From Aestuariivita sp. (GTDB lineage Bacteria; Pseudomonadota; Alphaproteobacteria; Rhodobacterales; Rhodobacteraceae), in assembly GCA_018401465.1 (NCBI GenBank), contig JAGYKE010000004.1, forward strand, positions 1,457,857 through 1,521,856: a DNA stretch of 64,000 nucleotides, in the 5' to 3' direction. The translations under genes and the position numbers were made by a program. This document shows positions 55,172 to 63,483 of the stretch, piece by piece. Position 1 is the first letter of the stretch; each line of letters opens with the position of its first letter. Below the pieces are notes generated by a model. It ran no database searches, had not been told where the DNA came from, and saw only the letters and a program-made list of their open reading frames with translations.

Positions 55172-56226
55172 GCGTCCAGTCCGGGCAGGGGCGGCGTGCC
55201 CCGGGGCGAGAATCCCATCACCTTGAAGAGCGTTCCCATTTCATCCGGGTGCGTCAACCGTCGATGTGCGGCCACATGCATCTCCAGCGCTGGACCGGTC
55301 AGACCGTGGGCAAGGGCCTGCGCCCGCGCCGTGATGCCCAGCCGTTCAAGGAACATGCCCTGCGGGGTCAGCCGCGTGTGGCCGCAGGGCGCGGCTTGGG
55401 CCAGCGCCTCGAAATCCACATGGGCCGTCAGGTCGGCGCGGCCGGGGTCGGCCAGCGGGTCGGCCGGGCCGTGGCGGCTGACGGCCTGCAGTGTATCGCC
55501 CAGCGACCGCCAGTCGCCGTAATCGATGACCAGCGCCGCGCCGCCGTGTTCGGCAATGCGCGTGCCCACTGCGGCCATGACCGGTGCGGCGGCGGGGCAG
55601 GATTCGACCAGATCGCCGTCGCGCGTGTCCTCCAGCCGCCCCGCGAGCGCCGATTGCGGCTGCGCGGGGCCCAGCCCTACGGCCAGCCGCCCCTCCGCCA
55701 GCCCTACCTGCCGTTCGCGCCAGCGCATGCCGTCGCGGACGAACTGGCGGATGGGCAGCGCATCGAAGAATTCGTTGGCGACCAGAAACAGCGGCGCCTC
55801 GGGCAGCGCCGGGACCCCGTCCACCCAGGCCGGCGCGTGATCCCCCAGCCGTGCGGCCTGCACTGCGCGCAGGCGCGGCGACGCTTCGACCAGCACCAGC
55901 CGCGCCGCCGCGCCGAAGCCCGGCACGCGGGCAGCGGCGCGCAGCGCGTCCGCCATCAGCGTGCCGCGCCCGGGGCCAAGCTCGGCCAGGGTGAAGCGGG
56001 CAGGGCGGCCCTGATCGGTCCAGACCTGCGCGAGCCACAGCCCGATCAGTTCGCCGAACATCTGGGAGATTTCGGGTGCGGTGATGAAATCTCCCGCTGC
56101 GCCGAAGGCCTCGCGCGTGGTGTAGTAGCCGTGGTCGGGATGCAGCAGGCATTCGGCCATGTACTCGGCCACCGTGACCGGCCCCTCGGCCGCGATCCGG
56201 CGGGCGATGATCTCAGCCAGCGCCAT
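55168..56226 (-). CDS. SAM-dependent methyltransferase of the NDUFAF7/MidA family
   Basis: 352-aa methyltransferase. Diagnostic parts are the N-terminal VAEYMAECLLHPDHGYYTTREAFGAAGDFITAPEISQMFGELIGLW (residues 18-62), the SAM site LAELGPGRGTLMADALRAA near 80, and VANEFFDALPIRQFV near 148. The mitochondrial homologue dimethylates an arginine of complex I subunit NDUFS2; a similar role on bacterial complex I is possible but not shown. It overlaps lgt by 14 bp and pgeF by 4 bp. Confidence 0.92.
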   Translation of the reverse strand: MALAEIIARRIAAEGPVTVAEYMAECLLHPDHGYYTTREAFGAAGDFITAPEISQMFGELIGLWLAQVWTDQGRPARFTLAELGPGRGTLMADALRAAARVPGFGAAARLVLVEASPRLRAVQAARLGDHAPAWVDGVPALPEAPLFLVANEFFDALPIRQFVRDGMRWRERQVGLAEGRLAVGLGPAQPQSALAGRLEDTRDGDLVESCPAAAPVMAAVGTRIAEHGGAALVIDYGDWRSLGDTLQAVSRHGPADPLADPGRADLTAHVDFEALAQAAPCGHTRLTPQGMFLERLGITARAQALAHGLTGPALEMHVAAHRRLTHPDEMGTLFKVMGFSPRGTPPLPGLDA

Positions 56227-57106
56227 CGCGCGCCCGCGCGGTCGCGATCAGCCACAGGCCCAGCGCGATCATCGGCAGCGACAGCAGCTGGCCCATGGTC
56301 AGCCCGAACCCATCCACATGCAGCGCAAGGCCCAAGGGGTTTCCGGGGCTGATGAATTGCGGATCGGGCTGGCGCACGAATTCGACCGCGAAACGCGCCA
56401 GACCATAGCCCGCGAAGAAGGTGCCCGCGATCAGACCGGGCCGCTTCAGCGCGCCGCGCCGCCAGGCCATCCACAGCAGCAGCAGACCCAGCACCAGCCC
56501 TTCCAGCAGCCCCTCGTAGAGCTGCGACGGGTGGCGCGCGCAAAATCCCACGACGCCGGGACAATCCTGTGCCGCCTCGCCGGGGAAGACGACGCCCCAG
56601 GGCAGGTCGGTGGGCCGCCCCCAAAGCTCGGCATTGATGAAATTCGCGACCCTGCCCAACAGCAGCCCAGGTGGCACGCAGAGCGCGATCAGGTCCGCTG
56701 CGCTGCGCTTGGGGATGGCGTGGCGCGCGGCGTAGACCCAGCTCACCAGCACGACACCCAGAAGCCCGCCATGAAACGCCATGCCACCTTGCCAGACCGC
56801 AAGGATCTGCCCGGGGTTCTGCAGGTAATAGCTTGGCTGATAGAACAGTACGAAACCCAGCCGCCCGCCGATGATGATTCCAAGGATCGACCAGGTGATG
56901 TAATCGTCGATCTGGTCGCGCGTCATCGGCGCGCGGCCTGCGGGCCAGAGCGCCTCGCGCGCCACGCTCACCACGCCGATCCGCCATGCAAGAACGATGC
57001 CCACGATATAGGCCATCGCGTACCAGCGCAGCGCGAAGTCGATCCCGAAGACCGTGAAGGACACGATATCGGGGCCGATGTCGGGAAAGGGAAGCACGGC
57101 CTGCAT
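56213..57106 (-). CDS. lgt: Phosphatidylglycerol-prolipoprotein diacylglyceryl transferase
   Basis: 297-aa inner-membrane enzyme that transfers diacylglyceryl from phosphatidylglycerol to the lipobox cysteine of prolipoproteins. It has about seven membrane segments. The family signature GLLLGRVANFINAELWGRPTDLPWG is near residue 147, RHPSQLYEGLLEGL near 190, and the conserved AMAYIVGIVLAWRIG near 30. It is first of the overlapping lgt-NDUFAF7-pgeF group and divergent from the UbiK-like gene. Confidence 0.96.
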   Translation of the reverse strand: MQAVLPFPDIGPDIVSFTVFGIDFALRWYAMAYIVGIVLAWRIGVVSVAREALWPAGRAPMTRDQIDDYITWSILGIIIGGRLGFVLFYQPSYYLQNPGQILAVWQGGMAFHGGLLGVVLVSWVYAARHAIPKRSAADLIALCVPPGLLLGRVANFINAELWGRPTDLPWGVVFPGEAAQDCPGVVGFCARHPSQLYEGLLEGLVLGLLLLWMAWRRGALKRPGLIAGTFFAGYGLARFAVEFVRQPDPQFISPGNPLGLALHVDGFGLTMGQLLSLPMIALGLWLIATARARDGAG

Positions 57107-57199
57107 GCACGTGACTCAGCAGCTTGGTGCGGCGAAGTCAACCTTGCCTCGACCGCCGCCCGCGCCCATATAAGGTTCGTGCGAAAAGGGGACAGACCG

Positions 57200-57478
57200 A
57201 TGCAGACCCGCAACAAGTTCATGGACGATATCTCGCAACTGATGACCAACGCCATGGGCGTGGCGCAGGGCGCGCGGGAAGAGGCCGAGACGGCGATGAA
57301 GGGCCTGATCGACCGGTGGCTGGCCGACCGCGACTTCGTCACCCGGGAAGAATTCGAAGCCGTACGCGCCATGGCCGTGAAGGCCCGCGAAGAGAACGCG
57401 GCCCTCGAAGCCCGTCTTGCAGCGCTCGAATCTGCACCTGCGCCCAAGCCCCCCCGCGCCGCGTCCAAGAAGACCTGA
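57200..57478 (+). CDS. UbiK-type accessory factor (BMFP domain protein)
   Basis: 92-aa protein with MQTRNKFMDDISQLMTNAMGVAQGAREEAE, an amphipathic first helix, and a second helix with coiled-coil heptads (REEFEAVRAMAVKAREENAALEARLAALE, residues 50-78). This is the YqiC/UbiK (DUF526, BMFP) pattern; UbiK assists aerobic ubiquinone synthesis together with UbiJ in E. coli. The tail is a Pro/Lys-rich extension. The ATG at 57200 is chosen by the family start and an AAAAGGGGA upstream. Confidence 0.85.
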   Translation: MQTRNKFMDDISQLMTNAMGVAQGAREEAETAMKGLIDRWLADRDFVTREEFEAVRAMAVKAREENAALEARLAALESAPAPKPPRAASKKT

Positions 57479-57705
57479 GGCGCAGACGCCGTCCCGGCTT
57501 CTGCGTCGGCGATGATCGTCCGCACCTAGCCGTCCTCGGCGGAACGCCCTCTTTGGGGTTTGACGCAGGCACCATGCCACCGGCTCCGATGCCGGCGACC
57601 AATTCCGGACAAACCCGAAGAAAAATTTTCGGCGGCCATGTCGAAATCTGCCAAGCTCAATCGTCCTTGGGGTATCGAAACCTCAAACGGTGAAGGAGTA
57701 CGAGT

Positions 57706-58098
57706 ATGGTTTTCGAAATAACCCCCCTTTATGCGCTGCCGGTGGCGGCGATCTATCTGGTCTTGTGGTTCCGGGTGTCGTCGGTCCGGTCGGACGCGAA
57801 TGTGTCCTTCGGCGATGGCGGCAACCCGCTGCTGCTGCAGCGCATCCGCCAGCATGGCAATTGCGCCGAATGGTCCGTCTTCGTGCTGATCCTGATGATG
57901 CTGGCTGAAGGCTCGGGCACGTCCGCGATCTGGCTGCACGTCTCGGGCGCTCTTCTGGTTGTCGGGCGCATCGCGCATCCCTTCGGACTGGTTCCCGACA
58001 AGTCCGGCCACCCGCTGCGCTATGTCGGCAACGGCACGAATCTGTTCGCCGCGGTTGCCGCCATGGTCGGCATCGCTGTCCAGATCCTCGGTCTGTGA
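57706..58098 (+). CDS. MAPEG family membrane protein
   Basis: 130-aa protein with four hydrophobic segments (about residues 5-25, 55-70, 78-92 and 108-128). The MAPEG pattern is clear: the QRIRQHGNCAEW motif near residue 45, followed by GRIAHPFGL near 88. Family members include glutathione transferases and eicosanoid enzymes in eukaryotes; bacterial members are often uncharacterised. GTGAAGGAG lies ahead of the ATG. The YciI/DGPF and ECF sigma genes follow at once and may be co-transcribed. Confidence 0.88.
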   Translation: MVFEITPLYALPVAAIYLVLWFRVSSVRSDANVSFGDGGNPLLLQRIRQHGNCAEWSVFVLILMMLAEGSGTSAIWLHVSGALLVVGRIAHPFGLVPDKSGHPLRYVGNGTNLFAAVAAMVGIAVQILGL

Positions 58099-58112
58099 AG
58101 GGGCATGTTTCC

Positions 58113-58472
58113 ATGCAATACATGCTGCTGATCTACAACGATCCCGCACTCGAACCCGCCTATGGCACCCCCGAGTTCAATGACATGATGGGTGGCTTTT
58201 TCGCCGCGAACGAACGGATGAAGGCCGATGGCGTTCTGCGCGGCGGCGAGGGGCTGCAAGGCGTCGAAACCGCCACCTCGCTCCGGATCAAGGCGGGCAA
58301 GGTGGAAACGATGGACGGGCCTTTCGCCGAAACCCGCGAACATCTGGGCGGCTACTACGTGATCGACGTGCCCGATCTGGATGCTGCACTGACCTATGCG
58401 GCCCTGATCCCGGCGGCGCATTTCGGCACGATTGAGGTGCGACCGCTGATGAACTACAATCCCGCGGGGTAA
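58113..58472 (+). CDS. YciI family protein with DGPF motif
   Basis: 119-aa protein of the YCII/PhnB-like DGPF group: MQYMLLIYNDPALEP at the start and the DGPFAETREHLGGYYVIDV hallmark near residue 68. The ATG at 58113 is preferred because GAAGGGG lies 9 nt before it; a GTG at 58095 would add six residues and overlaps the MAPEG stop codon. It precedes the ECF42-type sigma factor by 4 bp. That pairing is the constant genomic signature of the ECF42 group, whose DGPF partner is of unknown biochemical function. Confidence 0.9.
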   Translation: MQYMLLIYNDPALEPAYGTPEFNDMMGGFFAANERMKADGVLRGGEGLQGVETATSLRIKAGKVETMDGPFAETREHLGGYYVIDVPDLDAALTYAALIPAAHFGTIEVRPLMNYNPAG

Positions 58473-58476
58473 TGCC

Positions 58477-59736
58477 ATGACCGCCCCCGGCCCGGCCAGC
58501 GCCATCGCGGTCTCGAAGGAACTCGACCGCGTGATGCAGGCCGACCGGGGGCGGCTCCTGTCCGTTCTGGCGGCGGGTCTGCGGGATCTGTCGCTCGCCG
58601 AAGAGGCGCTGCAGGAGGCCGCCGTTTCAGCCCTGTCGCATTGGGGCAGGGCGGGGCTGCCCGCCTCGCCGCAGGGGTGGCTTTTGCAGGTCGCGCGCCG
58701 CAAGGCCATCGATGTCCTGCGCGGCACTGCCCGTGACAACCGGAGGGCCGAGGCGCTTTCGGTGCTGGCGCAGGAGGACGCAGCGCCCGAACCCGAGACC
58801 ATCCCCGACGAACGCCTGCGCCTGATCTTCGCCTGCTGTCACCCGGCGCTCGAGCAGAAATCGCGCGTGGCCCTGACGCTCCGCGCGGTCTGTGGGCTGA
58901 CGACGCCCGAGATCGCGCGCGCCTTTCTGGATGCCGAGCCGACGATGGGCCAGCGCATCAGCCGCGCCAAGGCCAAGATCGCCGCCGCCGGCATCCCCTT
59001 TGCCGTGCCCGATGCCGACCATTGGCCCGCGCGGCTCGAGGCCGTGCTGACGACGATCTATGTCATCTTCACAACCGGTTATGTCGCGGGAGCCGACGAA
59101 CCGCGCGACCTCTGCCTTGAGGCAGAGTATTTGATGCGCCTGATCGACCGGCTGCGCCCCGGGGATGCCGAAATCGAAGCGGCGCTGGCGATGATGCTGC
59201 TGACTGCGGCGCGCCGGGCCGCGCGGGTCGGCCCCGACGGGGCCAGCCTGCCGCCCGCGGAACAGGACCGCCGCCTTTGGGATGCGGCGCGGCTGGCCGA
59301 AGGCCGGGTGATCCTCGCCCGCGCGGTGGCGCGCCGCCAGCCCGGCCCTTTCCAGATCAAGGCTGCCATCGCCGATTGCCAGATGGCCGAACCCGCCCCC
59401 GACTGGAAGCAGATCGCCGCGCTTTACGGCGCGCTTTGCCGCCACGAGCCGACCCCAGTGGTTCGGCTGAATGCAGCCGTCGCGCTGGCCGAGGCAGGCG
59501 ATCCCTCCCGCGGTCTTTCCATGATCAAAGCTCTGAGCGGTCTGGACGCTTACCAGCCCTTCCATGCTGCCCGTGCCGCCCTTCTGGCGATGACGGGCGA
59601 CTCCGCCGCCGCTCTTGCTGCCTACCGTCTTGCCATTGCGACCGCCCCGACAGAGGCCGAAGCGCTTTTCCTGAAAAAAAGGATGAAAGACCTGGGCATA
59701 TCGAGGGCCGGAAGGCGACCGCGGCGCGCATCGTGA
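58477..59736 (+). CDS. ECF42-type RNA polymerase sigma factor (SigJ-like with long C-terminal extension)
   Basis: 419-aa extracytoplasmic-function-like sigma factor. Sigma region 2 spans about residues 12-90 (LLSVLAAGLRDLSLAEEALQEAAVSAL, GWLLQVARRKAIDVLR) and region 4 about 115-170 (ALEQKSRVALTLRAVCGLTTPEIARAFL, RISRAKAKI). The long C-terminal domain (about 180-400, DUF6596/TPR-like, with YVAGADEPRDLCLEAEYLMRLI and HEPTPVVRLNAAVALAEAGDP) replaces an anti-sigma factor in this group. It lies 4 bp after the DGPF gene. The signal and regulon are unknown. Confidence 0.92.
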   Translation: MTAPGPASAIAVSKELDRVMQADRGRLLSVLAAGLRDLSLAEEALQEAAVSALSHWGRAGLPASPQGWLLQVARRKAIDVLRGTARDNRRAEALSVLAQEDAAPEPETIPDERLRLIFACCHPALEQKSRVALTLRAVCGLTTPEIARAFLDAEPTMGQRISRAKAKIAAAGIPFAVPDADHWPARLEAVLTTIYVIFTTGYVAGADEPRDLCLEAEYLMRLIDRLRPGDAEIEAALAMMLLTAARRAARVGPDGASLPPAEQDRRLWDAARLAEGRVILARAVARRQPGPFQIKAAIADCQMAEPAPDWKQIAALYGALCRHEPTPVVRLNAAVALAEAGDPSRGLSMIKALSGLDAYQPFHAARAALLAMTGDSAAALAAYRLAIATAPTEAEALFLKKRMKDLGISRAGRRPRRAS

Positions 59737-59864
59737 CCACGATCTGTGACGGTTTCAGGACAATTCCCCGACCCTGCCAAGATTTTGCCCGACCGCCCCG
59801 GGCATCCACAACTTATTGCCTTTCGCCCCAAAATTAGGGGTTGTCAGACGCACGGACCCAAAGC

Positions 59865-59876
59865 ACCATATATGGT
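59865..59876. promoter_or_regulatory. Perfect palindrome ACCATATATGGT upstream of the YbjN-like gene
   Basis: A 12-bp perfect AT-centred palindrome lies 94 bp before the ATG at 59971. It could be an operator or overlap a -10 element (TATATG), but no -35 is found at a standard distance (TTGTCA at 59841 is 22 bp away). The evidence is weak. Confidence 0.3.
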
Positions 59877-59922
59877 ACGGGCACGGGGGATCGCCCCGGT
59901 TCGTAGAGCAGTCACCTAGCCC

Positions 59923-59943
59923 TTGGGGCACTGCCAGCCCCAA
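59923..59943 (+). other. Leader stem-loop before the YbjN-like gene
   Basis: TTGGGGC-ACTGCCA-GCCCCAA, a 7-bp stem with a 7-nt loop ending 27 bp before the start codon. A smaller CGGGG/CCCCG hairpin precedes it near 59884. It may stabilise or regulate the leader; no riboswitch class is recognised. Confidence 0.3.
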
Positions 59944-59970
59944 CCGCTAGCGAGCATTGAGGTGCAAGAC

Positions 59971-60471
59971 ATGGCCCTTTCCGAAGCTTACCTCGAAGAC
60001 GAAATTCACCCGATCGACATCGTCGAACATCTGGCCGAACACCACGACTGGGATTTCGACCGCATGGGCGATGACCAGATCGCCATGGCGGTGGAAGGAC
60101 AGTGGCGCACCTATTCCCTGACGCTGGCCTGGTCGGGCTTTGATGAAACGCTGCGCATGGTCTGCACCTTCGAGATGGACCCGCCGGCGGAAAAGATGCC
60201 CGCGCTCTACGAACTGATCAATCAGGTCAACGACCAGTGCTGGGCAGGTGCCTTCACCTACTGGAGCGAACCGAAGCTCATGGTCTATCGCTACGGGCTG
60301 GTGCTTGCGGGCGGCCAGATGGCGACCGCTGACCAGATCGACACGATGATCGGCGCGGCGGTGATGTCGGCGGAACGCTATTATCCCGCGATGCAGCTTC
60401 TGATCTGGGGCGACAAGACTCCCAAACAGGCCATGCAGGCCGCCATTGCCGAGGCCTACGGACGCGCGTAA
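59971..60471 (+). CDS. YbjN domain-containing protein
   Basis: 166-aa cytosolic protein of the YbjN family (type III secretion chaperone-like fold). Typical features are HPIDIVEHLAEHHDWDFDRMGDDQIAMAVEG near residue 11, CTFEMDPPAEKMPALYELINQVNDQCWAGAF near 67, and YRYGLVLAGG near 108. Homologues affect motility and stress, but no biochemical activity is known. The ATG at 59971 (GAGG upstream) is preferred over upstream TTG readings. proC follows after 41 bp. Confidence 0.9.
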   Translation: MALSEAYLEDEIHPIDIVEHLAEHHDWDFDRMGDDQIAMAVEGQWRTYSLTLAWSGFDETLRMVCTFEMDPPAEKMPALYELINQVNDQCWAGAFTYWSEPKLMVYRYGLVLAGGQMATADQIDTMIGAAVMSAERYYPAMQLLIWGDKTPKQAMQAAIAEAYGRA

Positions 60472-60512
60472 ACACAAGGCCCTGAACCGCGAGCGGGGGG
60501 AGGGGCCCTTTC

Positions 60513-61328
60513 ATGGACATGACTGAAGTCGCAGACCGGGGGCTTGTGCTTCTGGGCTGCGGCAAGATGGGATCGGCGATGCTGGCGGGCTGGCTGAAGG
60601 GCGGTCTTCCACCTGCATCTGTCTACGTCATCGACCCCGCGCCGTCGGATTGGCTGCGCGGCACCGGTGTGAACCTCAACGTCGCTCTGCCCGCCGACCC
60701 GGCCATCGCGCTTGTCGCGGTCAAGCCGCAGATGATGGGTGCGGCGCTGCCGTCGATGGCGGCGCTGGGCGGGGGGAAGACGCTGTTTCTCTCGGTCGCC
60801 GCGGGCACGCCGATTTCGCATTTCGAAGCCGCTCTCGGTGTGGGCACGCCGGTGATACGGGCCATGCCCAACACCCCTGCTGCCATCGGGCGCGGCATCA
60901 CGGCACTCATCGGCAATGCTGACGCGACGCCCGCGCATCTCGATCTGGCCGAGTCGCTTCTGGGGGCCGTGGGCCAAACCGTCCGCCTCGACCGCGAAGA
61001 CCAGATGGACGCTGTCACCGGCGTCAGCGGGTCGGGCCCGGCTTATGTCTTCCACCTGATCGAGACGCTGGCGGCCGCCGGTGCGGCGCAGGGCCTGCCC
61101 GAGGGCCTTGCCATGCAACTCGCCAAGGCCACTGTGGCGGGCGCGGGCGCGCTGGCCGAGGCCGCCGATGAAACGCCCGCGCAACTCCGCGTCAACGTCA
61201 CCAGCCCCAACGGCACCACACAGGCCGCGCTTGATGTGCTGATGGACCCCGGCACAGGCTTTCCCGCCCTTCTGCGCAAGGCCGTCGCCGCCGCAACCGA
61301 CAGATCGAAGGAATTGTCCCGTGGCTGA
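60513..61328 (+). CDS. proC: Pyrroline-5-carboxylate reductase
   Basis: 271-aa enzyme for the last step of proline synthesis (P5C plus NAD(P)H to proline). The Rossmann motif LVLLGCGKMGSAMLAGWLKGG is at residues 11-31, VRAMPNTPAAIGRGITAL near 117, and the family signature VTGVSGSGPAYVFHLIETLAAAGAAQGL near 168. VTSPNGTTQAALDVL near 228 is also diagnostic. The start is the ATG at 60513 preceded by GGGGAGGGG. Its end overlaps the CsaA-like gene by 8 bp. Confidence 0.96.
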   Translation: MDMTEVADRGLVLLGCGKMGSAMLAGWLKGGLPPASVYVIDPAPSDWLRGTGVNLNVALPADPAIALVAVKPQMMGAALPSMAALGGGKTLFLSVAAGTPISHFEAALGVGTPVIRAMPNTPAAIGRGITALIGNADATPAHLDLAESLLGAVGQTVRLDREDQMDAVTGVSGSGPAYVFHLIETLAAAGAAQGLPEGLAMQLAKATVAGAGALAEAADETPAQLRVNVTSPNGTTQAALDVLMDPGTGFPALLRKAVAAATDRSKELSRG

Positions 61329-61659
61329 AATCACTTATGACGACTTCCTGAATGTGGATATCCGCGTGGGCACGATCACCCGCGCCGAACCCTTCCCGCA
61401 GGCACGCAAACCCGCCTTCCGGCTCTGGATCGATTTCGGGGCAGAGCTGGGCGAAAAGAAGTCCTCGGCCCAGATCGCGGTGCTCTACGATCCCGATCAG
61501 CTTGTCGGCAAGCAGGTCATGGCGGTGGTCAACTTCCCGCCGCGCCAGATAGGCCCCGTCATGTCCGAGGTTCTGGTGCTGGGCGTGTCGGACGAAAATG
61601 GCGACATCGTCCTGATCTCGCCCGACCGGGGCGTGCCAAATGGCGGAAGGATGCATTGA
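61321..61659 (+). CDS. CsaA-like tRNA-binding protein
   Basis: 112-aa protein made of a single EMAP-II/OB tRNA-binding domain: FLNVDIRVGTITRAEPFPQARKPAFRLWIDFG at residues 9-40, KKSSAQIAVLYDPDQLVGKQVMAVVNFPPRQIGPVMSEVLVLG following, and ISPDRGVPNGGRMH at the C-terminus. CsaA proteins are dimeric and have been described as export-related chaperones. It starts with GTG inside the 3' end of proC and its stop shares bases with the next ATG (TGATG), so it is translationally coupled on both sides. Confidence 0.93.
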   Translation: MAEITYDDFLNVDIRVGTITRAEPFPQARKPAFRLWIDFGAELGEKKSSAQIAVLYDPDQLVGKQVMAVVNFPPRQIGPVMSEVLVLGVSDENGDIVLISPDRGVPNGGRMH

Positions 61660-62621
61660 TGAAACTCTGGCTCACCAGACCCTTGCCGCCCGAAGTGGAG
61701 GCGCGTGCCGAAGCGGAATTCGATGTGGAAAAACGGGTGTCCACGGCCCCGCTGTCGGCTGACGAACTGCGCCGCGCGCTCACCGATTACGACATCGTCA
61801 TGCCGACGCTGGGCGACCGCTTCCAGCCCGACGTCTTCGCCCACGTGCCCGCGCCGCGCTGCAGGCTGCTGGCCAATTTCGGGGTGGGCTACAACCATAT
61901 CGACGTGGCCGCCGCCCGCGCCGTGGGCGTCACGGTCACCAACACGCCGGGTGCGGTCACCGACGCCACCGCCGACATCGCCATGACGCTGATCCTGATG
62001 ACTGCGCGGCGCGCGGGCGAAGGCGAACGCATGGTCCGCGCCGGGGCGTGGGAAGGCTGGCACCCGACCCAGATGCTGGGCCTGCATGTGACGGGCCGCA
62101 AACTCGGCATCGTCGGCATGGGCCGCATCGGTCAGGCCATCGCGCGGCGCTGCCATTACGGCTTTGGCATGGACGTCCGCTATGTAAGCCGGTCGGAGAA
62201 GGCGCTTGGTTTCCCCGCGACGCGCTGCGACAGCCTCACCGATCTGGCCGCGTCCTGCGACATCGTCGCGGTGGCCGTCCCCGGCGGAGCCGAGACGCAT
62301 CACCTGCTTGGCGCGGACTTCTTCTCAGCCATGCAGCGCCACGCGATCCTCGTGAACATCGCGCGCGGCGATGTTATCGACGAGGCGGCCCTGATTTCCG
62401 CGCTGCAGGACGGGCAGATCGCGGGCGCGGGGCTTGATGTCTATGAATTCGAACCGGTTGTCCCGGAGGCGCTGAAGGCGATGGAGAACGTCACCCTTCT
62501 GCCGCATCTGGGCACAGCCGCGCTCAACGTGCGCACGGATATGGGGATGATGGTTCTCGACAACGTGGCGGCCTTCGTTGCCGGCCGCGCGCTGCCGAAT
62601 TTGGTTAACCCATCCGGTTGA
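61659..62621 (+). CDS. D-2-hydroxyacid dehydrogenase (glyoxylate/hydroxypyruvate reductase-like)
   Basis: 320-aa NAD(P)-dependent oxidoreductase. The Rossmann site is KLGIVGMGRIGQAIARRC near residue 150; the catalytic Arg is in VNIARGDVIDEAAL, the Glu in GLDVYEFEPVV and the His in LLPHLGTAAL. The early NFGVGYNHIDVAAARAVGVTVTNTP block is typical. It is a paralog of the enzyme at 6888-7874. The ATG at 61659 overlaps the csaA-like stop codon. The last 17 bp overlap the convergent DUF1467 gene. The likely substrate is glyoxylate, hydroxypyruvate or another 2-oxo acid. Confidence 0.92.
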   Translation: MKLWLTRPLPPEVEARAEAEFDVEKRVSTAPLSADELRRALTDYDIVMPTLGDRFQPDVFAHVPAPRCRLLANFGVGYNHIDVAAARAVGVTVTNTPGAVTDATADIAMTLILMTARRAGEGERMVRAGAWEGWHPTQMLGLHVTGRKLGIVGMGRIGQAIARRCHYGFGMDVRYVSRSEKALGFPATRCDSLTDLAASCDIVAVAVPGGAETHHLLGADFFSAMQRHAILVNIARGDVIDEAALISALQDGQIAGAGLDVYEFEPVVPEALKAMENVTLLPHLGTAALNVRTDMGMMVLDNVAAFVAGRALPNLVNPSG

Positions 62622-62871
62622 ACCAGTCGAAGTCGCGCACGCTGATCCAGCCTGACGTGATGACGACGACCGCGATGGCCCACAGAACGAAGGCCACGCC
62701 CGTCGTGATCCAGGCCTTTTTCTTCAGGTGATGATGCTCCGGCGCGCCTGCATGCGTGCCGGGCACGATCTGGCCCAGATCGCCCTGCGTCTGCACCCGG
62801 ATGGGCAGCACGATCAGCCAGGTCATGAACCAGAAGACCGCGTAAAGCACCAAGGCCGAGGTTATTCCCAT
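62605..62871 (-). CDS. DUF1467 family small membrane protein
   Basis: 88-aa protein with two membrane helices (about residues 4-24 and 53-74) separated by a loop that holds LPIRVQTQGDLGQIVPGTHAGAPEHHHLKKK, the DUF1467 signature. It has no known function. It lies 65 bp after the methylmalonyl-CoA epimerase gene on the same strand, a pairing I recognise from other Rhodobacterales, and overlaps the 3' end of the convergent hydroxyacid dehydrogenase gene. Confidence 0.92.
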   Translation of the reverse strand: MGITSALVLYAVFWFMTWLIVLPIRVQTQGDLGQIVPGTHAGAPEHHHLKKKAWITTGVAFVLWAIAVVVITSGWISVRDFDWFNRMG

Positions 62872-62936
62872 CTCACCCTCCCGTCAGACGTTGACTTGCA
62901 GATAAGGGCGCGCGGCGCCCGGCCAAGGGGCTTGCG

Positions 62937-63341
62937 TCAAACTTGCTCAAGCTCGACGAGACAGCCGTTGAAATCCTTGGGATGCAGGAACAGCACCGGC
63001 TTGCCATGCGCGCCGATCTTCGGGTTGCCGTCGCCCAGCACCCGCGCACCGGTGGATTTCAGGTGATCGCGCGCGGCAAGGATATCGTCGACTTCGTAGC
63101 AGACATGGTGAATCCCGCCCGAGGGGTTCTTTTCCAGAAACCCCGCGATGGGGGAATTGTCGCCCAGCGGATACAGCAGTTCGATCTTGGTGTTCGGCAA
63201 TTCGATGAACACGACCGTGACGCCGTGATCGGGTTCGTCCTGCGGCGCGCCCACCTTGGCCCCCAGCGCGTCGCGATACTGCGCCGAGGCGGCCTCGAGG
63301 TCCGGCACGGCGATGGCGACATGGTTCAGGCGTCCGATCAT
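62937..63341 (-). CDS. mce: Methylmalonyl-CoA epimerase
   Basis: 134-aa vicinal-oxygen-chelate enzyme that interconverts (R)- and (S)-methylmalonyl-CoA in propionate and ethylmalonyl-CoA metabolism. It starts MIGRLNHVAIAVPDLEAA with the metal His7, has VVFIELPNTKIELLYPLG near residue 48, the second His in GGIHHVCYEVDDI near 76, and ends with the metal Glu region FNGCLVELEQV. GGAGAAG precedes the ATG. DUF1467 follows. Confidence 0.94.
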   Translation of the reverse strand: MIGRLNHVAIAVPDLEAASAQYRDALGAKVGAPQDEPDHGVTVVFIELPNTKIELLYPLGDNSPIAGFLEKNPSGGIHHVCYEVDDILAARDHLKSTGARVLGDGNPKIGAHGKPVLFLHPKDFNGCLVELEQV

Positions 63342-63483
63342 GGGGCTTCTCCTTCCGGGCTGGTCTGGGTTGGGGTTATGCGGGTTTCACGGCGGCGCGG
63401 CAAGTCCCGGCCGGCGCCGTTAACCGCGTATTAGCCCGCCCCGCGCAGAGTGAGTCGCATTGCACTCACCGAAGGGGTCAGCC

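Noticed and set aside
59900..59945. tRNA-like GGTTCG segment near 59898
   Set aside because: No acceptor, D or anticodon arms can be drawn around it.
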